This document shows positions 15,001 to 27,000 of a stretch of DNA of 48,019 nucleotides, one piece after another. Below the pieces are notes generated by a model, which was not told the DNA's origin, searched no databases, and saw nothing but the letters and a program-made list of their open reading frames with translations. The translations under genes were made by a program, and so were the position numbers. Source of the stretch: Planctomycetaceae bacterium (GTDB lineage Bacteria > Planctomycetota > Planctomycetia > Pirellulales > Pirellulaceae); assembly GCA_027487485.1 (NCBI GenBank), contig JAIYDN010000035.1, positions 1 through 48,019 on the forward strand, given 5' to 3'. The first letter of the stretch is position 1; the number at the start of each line of letters is the position of its first letter.

Positions 15001-18000
15001 GCGGAGCCCGCAGCGTTCGTTCCGATTTTATTTCCAGCTATGACTGTGTTGGAAGCAGTTGTCCCCACGACCCAGATACCATGCTGGCTATTTCCGCTAA
15101 TGACGTTTCCTTCCGTCGCATCGTCGGTTCCATCGCCATCGGTTCCAATGGTGGTATTGATCGAGCCATTGACATCAATGCCGCGTCTGCCATTTCCAAT
15201 CGCAGCATCGCCAGCTGCATTCAAGCCAATGTAGTTCCCCTGGATCTTGGTACCTGTTGTCGTTGCGTCCGTTACCCAGATGCCGACTTCATTGCTGTTG
15301 CCGCTGATCACATTGCGTTCAGAGATCGTACTACCGCCAATTTGGGTAAATGCTGCACCATTACTGATAACTACTCCGACGTTCGAATTCGCAAGACTGA
15401 GCGTTCCCGCAGCATTGGTACCAATTTTGTTTCCAATCAGTCGATGGTTGTCACTTCCTGGTCCTGTGATTTGCACCCCAAAACCGTTGTTTCCAGAAAT
15501 CAAGTTTTCCTGAACAATCGCACGTTTCGGTGAACCAACTGACCCAGCACCGTAATTCCATTCCGAAATAAAGACCCCAGTACTCGTGTTTCCGCGATCC
15601 AGCGTCCCCGTAACATCAGTTCCAATGTAGTTTCCTCGAATAAGAATATCATCCGTTCCCGCTCCGCCAACCGCGATACCTAGACCACTGTTTCCAGAAA
15701 TGATATTACGTTCTTGCGGGTCGTTGAAACCATCCCCATTCGTTCCAATGCGAGTTGCCAAACTTCCAGAATCGACTTGTATTCCATGCGATGCGTTTCC
15801 AATTGCATTCGTGCCTGTTCCATCAAGACCAATGATGTTTCCAGTTAGAACTGTACCTGTACCGCCCACGCCGCCTGTGTAGCTAGCACCCCTGACGTAA
15901 ACGCCAAGTCGAGCATTCCCGGAGACGACGTTGTTGTTGATAAGCGTGTCGGTTGCTGTTTCTAGATAGATACCGTCAATCATGTTGGCGATTGCAGCTG
16001 TCCCTGCGGAGTTTGTCCCGATGTAGTTGCCTGCCACAATGGTGTCATCGGTACCAACTCCGGTCACAGCGACTCCCGAATATAGATTGCCTGATATGAC
16101 GTTCCGTTCGTCCGCGTCGCGTACTCCATCGGAATTGGAACCAATTCGAACACCCTTTGCACCGCCAAGTACCCAAACGCCATTGCCTGCATTTCGCACC
16201 GCGGCAGTCCCAGCAGCATTGGTTCCGATGTAGTTGCCGGCAATACTAACATTGCTTATCCCGGTTCCTCCAACATAGATTCCATGGTCATTGCCCGAGA
16301 TGACATTTCTCTCGTTGGCGTTGAACGCGTCATTGCTACCGTCGGTACCGATCCGTACGTTGACGGCGGAATCGCTAATCACGACTCCTGACCATGAATT
16401 TGAAAGAAGAGCGTCGCCAGCGAGATTGGTACCAATATAGTTTCCTGCGATGACTGTATTGGTCGCGCCCGCGATCTTGATCCCTTCCGTTGAACCACCC
16501 GAAACAACATTTCTTTCGGAGGAGTCTGAAACTCCGTCACCGTTGGTTCCGATACGTGTTTCATTCACCCCGCTCGCAACAAATACTCCAGCCCATCCGT
16601 TAGGTATTGCAACAGAACCACTCGCATTGGTCCCTACAAGATTGCCTGCAATGATCGTATTGCTTGTGTTTGGTCCATCTAGGACGATACCAAACTGGCC
16701 GTTGGATGAGACGACATTCCCTTCGAAGCTATCTGAGACTCCATTGCCGTCTGTTCCTATGCGAGTGTTCAATGAACCCATCTCAACACGAATTCCGTCC
16801 TGGCTGTTTCCAAGCGCAGCCGATCCAGACGCATTGGTGCCGATGAGATTGCCAGCAATGACGGTGTTGGACGCATTGGACGTAACCAAGATGCCTTGCT
16901 GAACATTACCGCTAATAACGTTGCCTTCAGCAGCATCGCCTACGCCGTCACCGTCAGTCCCAATCGTCGTGTTGGTCGCTCCACTGATGTCGATCCCCCG
17001 CCCGCCATTGCCCAAGGCTGACGTTCCAGCAGCGTTTAGCCCAATGTAGTTACCCTGGATAGCGTTGCCCGTGAATACAATGGAGTTGACTTCCGATGCA
17101 GTGAGCGCTCGACCGAAAACTCGCACTTCGTCAATGCGTCCATCAAACGAATCGGTGTTCTGATGCCCTGCGCCGATACGGTCGACTGCAGGTATTGCTG
17201 TTGGATGGAAGGATGTATTCGCGTAGGGAATATTTCCACTCGCTTCGAGAATCCCGTCCACATAGAGCGCAATCGCGCCGGTCGCAGCGTTATGAGTGAC
17301 CGCGATGTGGTGCCACTCTCCGTCATTGATTGCCGTTGTACCGTCCACAAATTGCCATTGCGATCCTGCTGGCCAGTTAACGTGCGAGTACCGAGCTCTA
17401 CCTCCGTGCACACCGAAGGCGGCATGGATTCCCCCCGTGCTATCCCCCACAACGGTCATACGAGGATTACCTGCGTAAACGCTATTTGAAGCATCATTAC
17501 TGGTCGTATTAACCCAGGCTGCATAAGTCAGGGACGACGGCAGCGTAAACCGCGGAACTTCGACATAGTCGCCATTGCCATCCAAGCTGAATGACTGGCC
17601 ATTTCTGCCGCTCAAGTAGGTCGCGTTCCCTTGCAACGAACCAGTCCTGCCCCCTACCGCATCATTCGTGTTGCCGTTGGCTTGCCAGTAGGAGACCTGA
17701 TTGGCGGGAGTCAAGTTGCTCGTCGTGACAACCACTCCATCACCCGTATTGCCACTGATGACGTTTCTAGCGTCTGCCGTGCTACCGCCAATGGTGTTGC
17801 CCGCTGAACCTTGTTCAATGCGTACTCCATCGGTTCCGTTGCCGATGGCAATTGTACCTGTCGCATCTGTCCCAATGAAATTACCCGCGATCAAGTTATC
17901 TGAGGTACCGACACCCGATAGCCTGACCCCTACGAATTGATTACCCGAAATCGTGTTGCCAGCCCCTGCCGTCGTTCCACCGATTAAATTTCCAGTGGCA

Positions 18001-21000
18001 CCGTTTTGCAATACGATTCCATCACCGTTCCCTGAAGACACCAACCTGCCCTGCGATCCCGCCGAGTAAATCGATGCGATCGTGCTGAGCGGGAGCACTG
18101 TTGAATAAATGGCGACCTCATCGATAATCCCTTGGAAATGCTGAACGCCACTTCTTCGAGAGCCGATTTGGAAGTCATTCTCGTAGACTGTCGTATCACC
18201 AATAGGTCCGCTTCCCACATAGCTGTGAACCAAGGCACCGTTTGCATAAGTCCGTACGGTTCCTGAATCGTAGGTGACGGCAATGTGCGTCCAGGAATCT
18301 TGCGGAGCAACAAACCCTGTATCTACCCAAGCCCATCCTGGTGTCGTATTCGCAAACGCCCAGCGGATCGTTCCGTCGCGGAATCGAGCGACTTCATACT
18401 CACCTTCCTTATTCAGGATGATTCCTCCGCCGTAATTCGCCTCTAATCCAGAACCTGGACCTTCGGGATAAATCCAGGCGTCCATCGACATGGTATTGGT
18501 GAACTGGAGCGAACTCGAATTGCTTGCTTGTACAAAGTCGTTAACTCCATCAAATCGCAAACCCTTTCCAACCTTCCCATCAACAAAAGTTGGAGTGGTC
18601 GACAACGCAGAATTGGAACCGACCGAATCGGATCCAGAACCGTCGGCCCGCCAAAGGCTCGAAGGTGTCAAGCCAGCGAAGCCATTGCCCCCCGAATTGC
18701 TAGTGTTGTAAATGTTTGCTACTTGACCATCGGTGAGGACCTGGGTTTGAAAGAAACCAATCTCGTCGATCTGCCCATGGAAGTCCTGCGTCATCAATTG
18801 ACGGCCACCAATACGAAACTCATTCGCATAGGGCGATACATCCCCGATCGCCCCAGCTCCGGTATAGGTGTGAACCAGGGAGCCATTGGCGTACGTCTTG
18901 CCTATTCCATTCTGATAAGTGAAGGCAATGTGGGTCCATTCATCCAATGGAGCGATGAAATTAGTGTTCACCCAGTCCCAGCCAGGAGATTGATTTGCAA
19001 CAGCCCAGCTTATTGTTCCGTCGGCAAAGCGAACAATTTCGTACTCACCTTCTTTATTGACGATCGTCCCACCGCTAACGGCGGGATTTGTGCCAGATCC
19101 AACGCCTGTTGGACGGATCCACGAGGCAAACGAAAACGAATTGCTTACGCTGAGCGAACTCGACGTCCCAAAAACGATGGACTCATCGATCCCGTTAAAA
19201 TCAAAGGCTTGCCCAACTTTGCCTGTGGTATATCTGGGCACAACAGTCCGCAGGTTATTCGTTCCATAATAATCAGAGAGATTTTGTTCCGCTTGCCACA
19301 GATTGAGTGAATCGACCGTTGCGGTTCCCGCTCCGGGAGTGTCACTTCCAATAGTGTTTCCGGCAACAACCGAATTGTCCGCACCATCGAGAAGGATTCC
19401 CGACTGGCCATTGCCCGTAATGAAGTTTCCATCGGAAGGATTCTGAGAACCGATGCTATTCGACGCTCCGGTTACAAGGATACCTGCATTCGAGTTACTG
19501 CGGGTTGTACCATCTGCTTTCACGCCAATATAACTTGCGGCAATAAGGTTATTGGAGCCACTGATAACAATACCATTGGCGAAACCGCCGATGGATATTC
19601 CGCGTATTGTCGAATTGCTTGCTGCCAATTCCAATCCAGTTGCTATCTGATTGGCGCCATTGAGCTCGACCCTTGGCGATCCTGCATAATCGGACTCGCT
19701 CGAGGCATCCAGAATAACGGAACCGCTGATCGTGGGCAGTGCTGTCTGCGGAACGATCGTGTGTACACTATTCCCGGCGATATTGAACAAGATCGTATCG
19801 GCACCACTTGCAGCATTGGCACGCGTGATCGCATCGCGCAAGGAGCCGATGCCGGTGTCCGCTGTGTTGGTGACGAAAATGAAATTGCCATTCAAGTCAT
19901 AGAACGTTGTGCCAATGGACGGCGACAGCAATGCTTGGCCGTTGAATGTAGGGACGTTCCGAGTTGCAAAGTCACCCGTGCGACTTCCAAAGGTCATGAA
20001 CCGGATGCCATCCTCGCGACGCGGCACATACGAACCGGCAATAACATTTAAGGTGCCATTCAAGCTGGCATTGCCTAAAACTTCGATCCAGTCGTATGTA
20101 ATGCCTGGAGTAGTCGAACTAGTCACCTCGATGTTGGTGATCGAACCTGCATTCAGAACAAGGCTTGCGACGGTCAGTTTGCCAGGACTAGATCCCGGCG
20201 CCAGAATCCCGCCGGTAGTAACCGTGACAGCACCTGTCGAGCCCGTACCTGAAAGTGTTGCTCCATTTGCGACGGAGATTGAAGATGCGACAGAGCCTGT
20301 TACAGCTAGTTCACCCGCATTTACCGTTAGCAGCCCTGTGTTCAGACTTGTTCCTGTAAGAGTAAGCTTATTGCCGCCCTGCTTATTGATAAAGCCATTG
20401 CCAGTTAGGCGGTTGTCTACCGTTAAGGATTGGGCAGAGGTATCAAGTGTCAACGTGCCTGTACCCACATCCAGTTTGCCGGTACCAGTCACAGCAGTCA
20501 GGGTCTGGTTGAAGCCAGCAAGACCAAACTCACCGTCGGTTTCGATCGCCACGACTCCAGGAATCGCGTTGGAAACGCCAAGCTGCAATCGACCATTCAC
20601 GACCGTCGTTCCACCAGTATAAGTCTGAACGCCAGACACTATCCAAGTTCCGTTTCCTGCTTTGCTAACTGAGCCACTGCCGCTGATGATACCTGAATAG
20701 CTCGACGATGACTCACCGAGAATCGCCAAGTTACCAGTGCCCAGCGTGAAGTTGCCGCTGCCTGAAAGGCCGCCAAGGTAAAGATCATTGCCATTCGAAT
20801 CGAACGATGCGGTATCGGACAACGCCAGATACGTTTCGTCTCGGATGCTATCAGTCGATTCCACCGTGAACTGGCCATTTGTCAAGTGTATTGTTGCATT
20901 GGGCGCTGATAAGCCTGTATTAGTAATCGTGGCAGTGTTCGCTTCGCTTAGGTACTGATCTGGAGTGTTCGGATAACCGCTGTTCCTAGTTTCTGTACTT

Positions 21001-24000
21001 AGTTTGTCGACATCAAACTTGATTGGCTTGTCAGCGGTGCCGATTGCTCCCGCATCGGCTTGCAAAGACAATTCGCTTGTAACAAATACCAAGCCTGGAT
21101 TGTTCGAAACGATGGCGCCTTGTTCTATGGAAATCGCGATCCCGCCCTGCGTTGAAACACTGCCATTAGTGCTAAACACAATATTCCCACTAGATTGGAG
21201 TCGCACAAATGTAAACTGGTTCAGGGGTAAGTCAACATGGACGTCTCCTGCACCGAGGAGTTCGAGTTGGTCCGACGAAATCCTTTGTAACTCTGCGGGA
21301 TCAAGAACATACTGATTGGCAGCCGAATTGGCGAAGGACATCGATCGGTTGGATTGCAAGACCAAACCATTCGCCACAATCGAGCCTTCGATACTTATGT
21401 CATTCGAGACAAGGAAAACACTCCCTGTGGAGCGAAGAGTTTTTCCTACTGGTATATCCAAGAAACCATTCGGGCCAATCAGCTGAATATCGATGTAATT
21501 AAAGGTGCTATTCGCGGTGGTACTGACGCTTAAAGCGTCCATCTCAAAAATCCCAATATTGCCTGTTCCGTTCAACACGAATTCGGCAACTTGGGCGGCC
21601 AATCTAGATGTGTAATTGCCGATTCCATCAGCGGCACTGATGGTCGCTGTGGCATCAGGAGCATAAATGTTTACTAAGTCGCCCGCAACGTTGTTAACTA
21701 CGATAACTCCACCCTGTGTCGAAGTAATCAAAATCGCATCACTGGCAGCACTGCTTGTTGCAATTCTTGCAAGCGTGATATTCCCGTCAGCGCTCAAGCT
21801 GATCTTGCCTGAACCAGCGTCGATGATGGAGTCGACCGACATGGTGATCTTGCCACCCGCCGTCGGCACAACATTGTTGGCAACAACGTTTACAATGCCC
21901 GTAGCAACCGTAACGTCACCAGCATCGGAAAAGAGCACGTCGGAAGCAGCACGGAGATCAACCCCGACGCTAGCTGTGATCGCTTGATTGACCAGCAAAT
22001 CTGCATCGTTCAGGCTGTTACTTGCGTTCAACGTAACTTGTCCGTTCGTTCCCGATGCAACGATGCCAGCGCCGCTGGCAAGAACGGTAATCGAACCAGC
22101 TGCAAGGATTCGAACTGGTCCGTTAACTGAAGTTACTCCAGCAATATCGAGTGCGTTCTGTTCGGAGACATACACACCACTACCTAAAGCGGTACCGGTT
22201 GCTTCTACCGACAGGCTCGCGACATCGGTGCCGATGAAGTCGGATGGGCTACCGAAACTGGAAGCGACGATCGTCGCAGTCGAAGACAAAATATCGATAC
22301 TTAGATCGGTATCGAACAGGTTTCCTCCAACCGTTAGCGATACGTTTGCAGCACCCGCGTTCAAGTTAAGAAGATCCAGTCCGTCGAACTCTATGATGTA
22401 TTGATCACCGTTGGTGGCGGATGTATTAACGCTCAGACTTGCAACGCGAGTTCCGATGGCCCCGGTAACAGCGGTGTTCGTGCCAAAGTTCCCTACTCCA
22501 GCCGTAGTAACGGAAACGCTTCCTCCGCGAATATCGGTATCGGCGTCGGCATCTTCAATCGAACCGCCTGCTGTCAAGACAATGCTGCCTGTACCGGCAT
22601 TCAAGTTAAGCGATGATAGGCCGTTGGCTTCATTGATATGAATGGCGTAGTTGTTATTTGAAGTGTCGATGGAAATCGAAGCAGCTTCCGTGTCAATAGC
22701 ATTGATGTTGGTTTGATGACCAAACGAACCTGCTGAGAGTACAGCGGAAAACCCATTGGCTCGGACATCGCGACCATCTCCGCTCGTATCCACAATTCCG
22801 CCCAGAACGGACAATTCAATGTTGCCGGTTGTTCCAGCATCCAGGTTGAGGTCCGTAATACCAACCGAGCTGGAAAGGTATTGATTTCCACCGACGGTCG
22901 AACTGGTAAGGTTTGGCACACTTAGGCTGAGGGGATTGCCGCTCCCTGAGCCAATCTGCTCCGTTGCACCTAGCAAAAGAAGCGATGCCGAGCTTGCTGT
23001 GACATCCGAGCCATCGCTAGCTGGATCACTTAATGAGCCCGCAGTGAGAGTCAATGTGATCTGGCTCGAACCGGCGGAGAGCGAGATGTCCGAAAGTCCA
23101 CTCGCTTCGAGCAAATACTGATTCCCGGACGTGCTGGTGGTGAGTCGATTGACCGACGTCGAAAACGAAGTCCCAGCAGTTCCAACCGATAGTGCCACGA
23201 TCGACAGGTCATCTACCTGAACGTTACCAGTGCCCGATGTCGTGACAGCTCCTGCTGTTAGCAGAGATAGCTTTTGGCTCGATGTGAGAGTAACAGGCGA
23301 GCTGCTAACAATCCCTCCCGCATTTGTCGCATCACCTATTATCAATGTTCCGGTTGTTGAAATCGTATTGAGTTCGGACGAGGTCAATCCTAGGACAAAA
23401 GGTCCAACAGATGTTGCCCCTGCACTGTCATCGCCTCCTAAATCGATCGTGGCCGAGGCTGCTTGCGGACGAACAGTTACACTGCTTGAGCCAGCGTTGG
23501 TAGAGCTAGTTGCATCGAGCTCGATCCAATTGGCAATGTAGGTAATACCGCCGGTGGCGGACACGCTTGAGGATGGACCGAAACGCAGCGCGTCGGATAT
23601 TCCAACGCTCGTGTCGTTCGAGTTCGTAGTCGCTGACAAAGAGACAGAACCGCTTCCTGCATTGACAGCAGCCCCATCGTGAATTCGGAGCGCTCCATCG
23701 ATGGTGCTTAGGCTGATATTTCCATTGTTGGTAGTTACTCCGCTAAAGCTCGGCCCGCCCAACGGTGTAAATGGATTTACGAACAAAACTCCTTTGTCAC
23801 GATAAATAAAAGACTGTCCGCTGTTCGTGACACTCGCAACCAATTCATTGGTGTCGTTGTCCGCGTGCGTTAGTGTTACTGATTCTGCCGAGTGGATCGC
23901 AAGGTTGTTGGCGCTGATACGTGCCGTTTGCGATACTCTACCAACACCATTGTTATCCGAATCGGCATTCAAATAGGTAGTCGATGTCGCGTAGTTTTCA

Positions 24001-27000
24001 ACGCTGCTCGAAAGACTGATATTGCCAGTGCTCGATAACGTGACATGGCGAGCTCCGGTTGCATAGGTGCCGTTTACAAACGTGTTGATCACCCCGGAAA
24101 TTCCATCGACGCTGCCCACATTGAGATTGCCCGTGTTGTCAATCCAAACGGGACTCGCCGTCGTAGGTTGACCAATCACATTGTTGACAGCGAGATTGTT
24201 TACAGAGACATCCAGATCGTCGGTGTAGCTTCCCACTCCAGCAGCAGAACGGATTGCCAGATTGGCAACTTGCAAATCAATTTGTTCACCTGACGTAGCA
24301 TCCAGCACCGCCCCTGTCGTCCCTAAGGATAAGGTCGTATAACCAGACCCTGCCGACGTAATCTGCCCAGCAAGATGAATCGTCGACGCGATGGCGACCG
24401 TACCAATGTTGAGCGTGCCTGCAGTAATGCGATCAATTTCTGAATCGGTTAGGCTCAATTGACCCGCTTGCTCCAAGCCAAGGCTTATTGGGCGGGTCGA
24501 ATTGGTTGGTGTGGAAAGAAGAACTTCACCAGTGCCGGTATTCACTGTGTTAGCAAGGTCGATATCATTCGCAACCAGAATGACCTTTCCACCACTGGTA
24601 ACGGATATCGGACCATGCACATTCAAAGATGTCGTGGAACTAATAGTGATCAAAGCACTCCCGGAGGCCGAGTTGACTACTCCGGAAATTCCATCAATGG
24701 CGGTGCTCGATACGTTCAAGGTTCCCATGTTGTTAACATCGATTTGACTTCCAGCAACAACTGTTGCCACCGTATTCGCAACCGCTATATTCGAAACGGA
24801 CACATCGAGATCGTCGCCAAATCCTGCACCAGCCGCGGAACGAATCGCAAGATTGGTTACAGTAATGTCGGCCTGCTCGCCACCTGTATTGTCCTGAACA
24901 TATTCGTTGGTTATCAGCGATAGGGTTGACCAAGTTGCAGGAGCTGTGATCTGGCCACGGAGCATAATACGGTTTGTGTTGGTACCGTACGCTTGTCCAA
25001 TGCGAAGGATGCCAGTTGCGATTCGATCTAGTTCGGTATCTTCAAGCGAAAGCTCGCCCGCCGTGTTTGCGCCGAGCGATATTCGGCGACTTGGGCTGGT
25101 TGGCTTGATGTTGACAGCCCCAGTGCCCGCATTCAATGATTGATCGATCGAAAGGTCGTCCGCAACCAAGGTGATGCTTCCATCGGGTGCAGTAATACCT
25201 GCCAAAGTATCTACCGTGCCAACAATTACACTGTTCAAGTCATTGAGAATGAAGCTCTTGCCTGCCGTTTGTATAGTTGCAGCGATCGTTCCAACAAAGT
25301 TGTTGTTGTCCAAGGTGATATTGTCGCTCGAAACGAGCTTTAGATTCGTTACGGCTAGAATTCCCGATGCGCCATCGTTGATCGTGCTTCCGGTCGTAAG
25401 AACCAAGGTGGAGAAAGATGCAGGTGTAATCGCCGAAGTGATTGAAATGGCGCCTGCATTCGAGGAACCGATGGAAACCTGTCCTGCTGTAATCAGGTCA
25501 AGTTCTGCATCGCTTAGGCCAAGAGTTGCATTTAGGGTATCGCCTCCGCCAAGATCAATTGCTAGTCCATTCGTTTGTGTGCGAATAGCAACACTGCCAG
25601 AAGTCGTAATACTAGTGTTGGATTCAAGCAAAATATTGTTCGTTACAAGCGAGATGTTTGCTCCGTTACTTCCCACGATGGAACCATGGGTCACACCCGT
25701 TGTCGATAACGCGATTCCAAACGAACTGCTACCCGTGGCAGATCCCGTCAACGATATTGCTGCCGAATTCGACGAGATCGTTCCGTAGTTGCGAATACCA
25801 TAGGAAACACTACCGGCTCCGCCGATGCCAGTGACATTCAATAGGCCAGTTCCACCTGCATTGAGAGTGCTGCCGAGAAGATAGACACCGGCGTTACCGC
25901 TCGCTCCAGCTCCGCCGGTACCTTGGATAGTCACGTTGCCATTGTTTGAGCCCAGAGTTGAGGTGCCCTCCATGGCCACACCGTAATTCGAGCCCCCTGA
26001 TGTTCCAGAAGCATTTCCGCCCTGGCCTGTAACAGTAAGCTGACCGGTTCCACCTGCCATGACTTGGGCCTGCGTTGTTAGGAACACGCCATAGTTTGTG
26101 CCGGTCGTGTTGCCACCGCCGCCCGTTCCGCTTATCGACAATCCACCGTTGTTGGTCGTGATCGTAGAACCCGTGTTGACAACATAGACGCCATAGTTGC
26201 CTTGTCCCGTTCCGGTGGTCAATCGATTACCACCTTGTCCAACTATGGTCACATTGCCAGTTCCTCCAGCACTGATATCCGCGTCGCTTTGAACAAAAAC
26301 ACCGTGGTTGCCTCCACCGAAACCAGCGCCGCCACCAGTTCCTGAGACGGAAACATTACCGCCGGATGAACTGATGGACGAACCCGATTCAGCGACTTGC
26401 ACACCATAACTACCAGCGCCGTTGCCGGACGTGCCACCGATTCCTACAACGGTTACAGAACCGACTCCGTCCGAGGTTATGTCGGCGTTGCTTGATACAA
26501 CAATCCCGCTATTTCCATCGTTGCCGCCACCACCGGTTCCGTTGATCTGCAGGCTTCCGTCGACCGAGGCAACTTTGGAACTATGAGTCAAAACAATCCC
26601 GCTATTTGCCACACCGCTACCAAGAGCGTTTCCGCCCGTACCGCTTACTATAAGATTCCCGCTGGCTCCTGCGACGATCCTCGCTTGAGATTCCACATGG
26701 ATCCCAAAGTTATAAGGGGAGACGCCGAGTCCACCCCCTTGTCCAGTTACTTGAACGTTTCCGCCATTGGATTGAATTTCAGATCCAGGGCCGGAAAGGT
26801 AGACACCGTAGTTGCGTTCGCCTTCGGTTGCTCCGCCGGTACCATGAACATTCACCAAGCCATTTCCACCTGATGTTATGATGCCGCCACCGATGACAAC
26901 ACCATAGTTGGAGTCCGACGCGTTCCCACTACCCGAACCAGTGCCTGTGACGGCAACTGCTCCACCCGTGGATGAGATGCGCGTCGATGTTCCGCTCAAG

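Larger units (their letters stand above)
10450..19890 (-). repeat. Long parallel beta-helix (NVISGN / IAGNYIGTNAAGT repeats)
   Basis: Residues about 7978-11124. It opens with the GSLRDAITRANAASGADT element (a CSLREA-like start, near 19770-19860) and then repeats a unit of about 55-60 residues: GVxISGATNTxIAGNYIGTN, AAGTAAxxN, IRIGTDGDGxxDxxERNVIS. More than thirty units can be followed. The asparagine ladder and the hydrophobic pattern are those of right-handed parallel beta-helices. Most units have an acidic loop like TNGDGxxDxxER. Three LamG-like domains interrupt it at 17075-19315. It ends with FNQNTYRGNIGLGIDIADEG and a PNAPII segment, the usual end of such helices. Confidence 0.88.

Noticed and set aside
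18528-19310. Plus-strand open frame of 260 residues
   Set aside because: Antisense to LamG domains 1 and 2 of the giant gene; the minus strand gives clear domain motifs and the plus translation gives none. The same holds for the other plus-strand frames between 16 and 43656.
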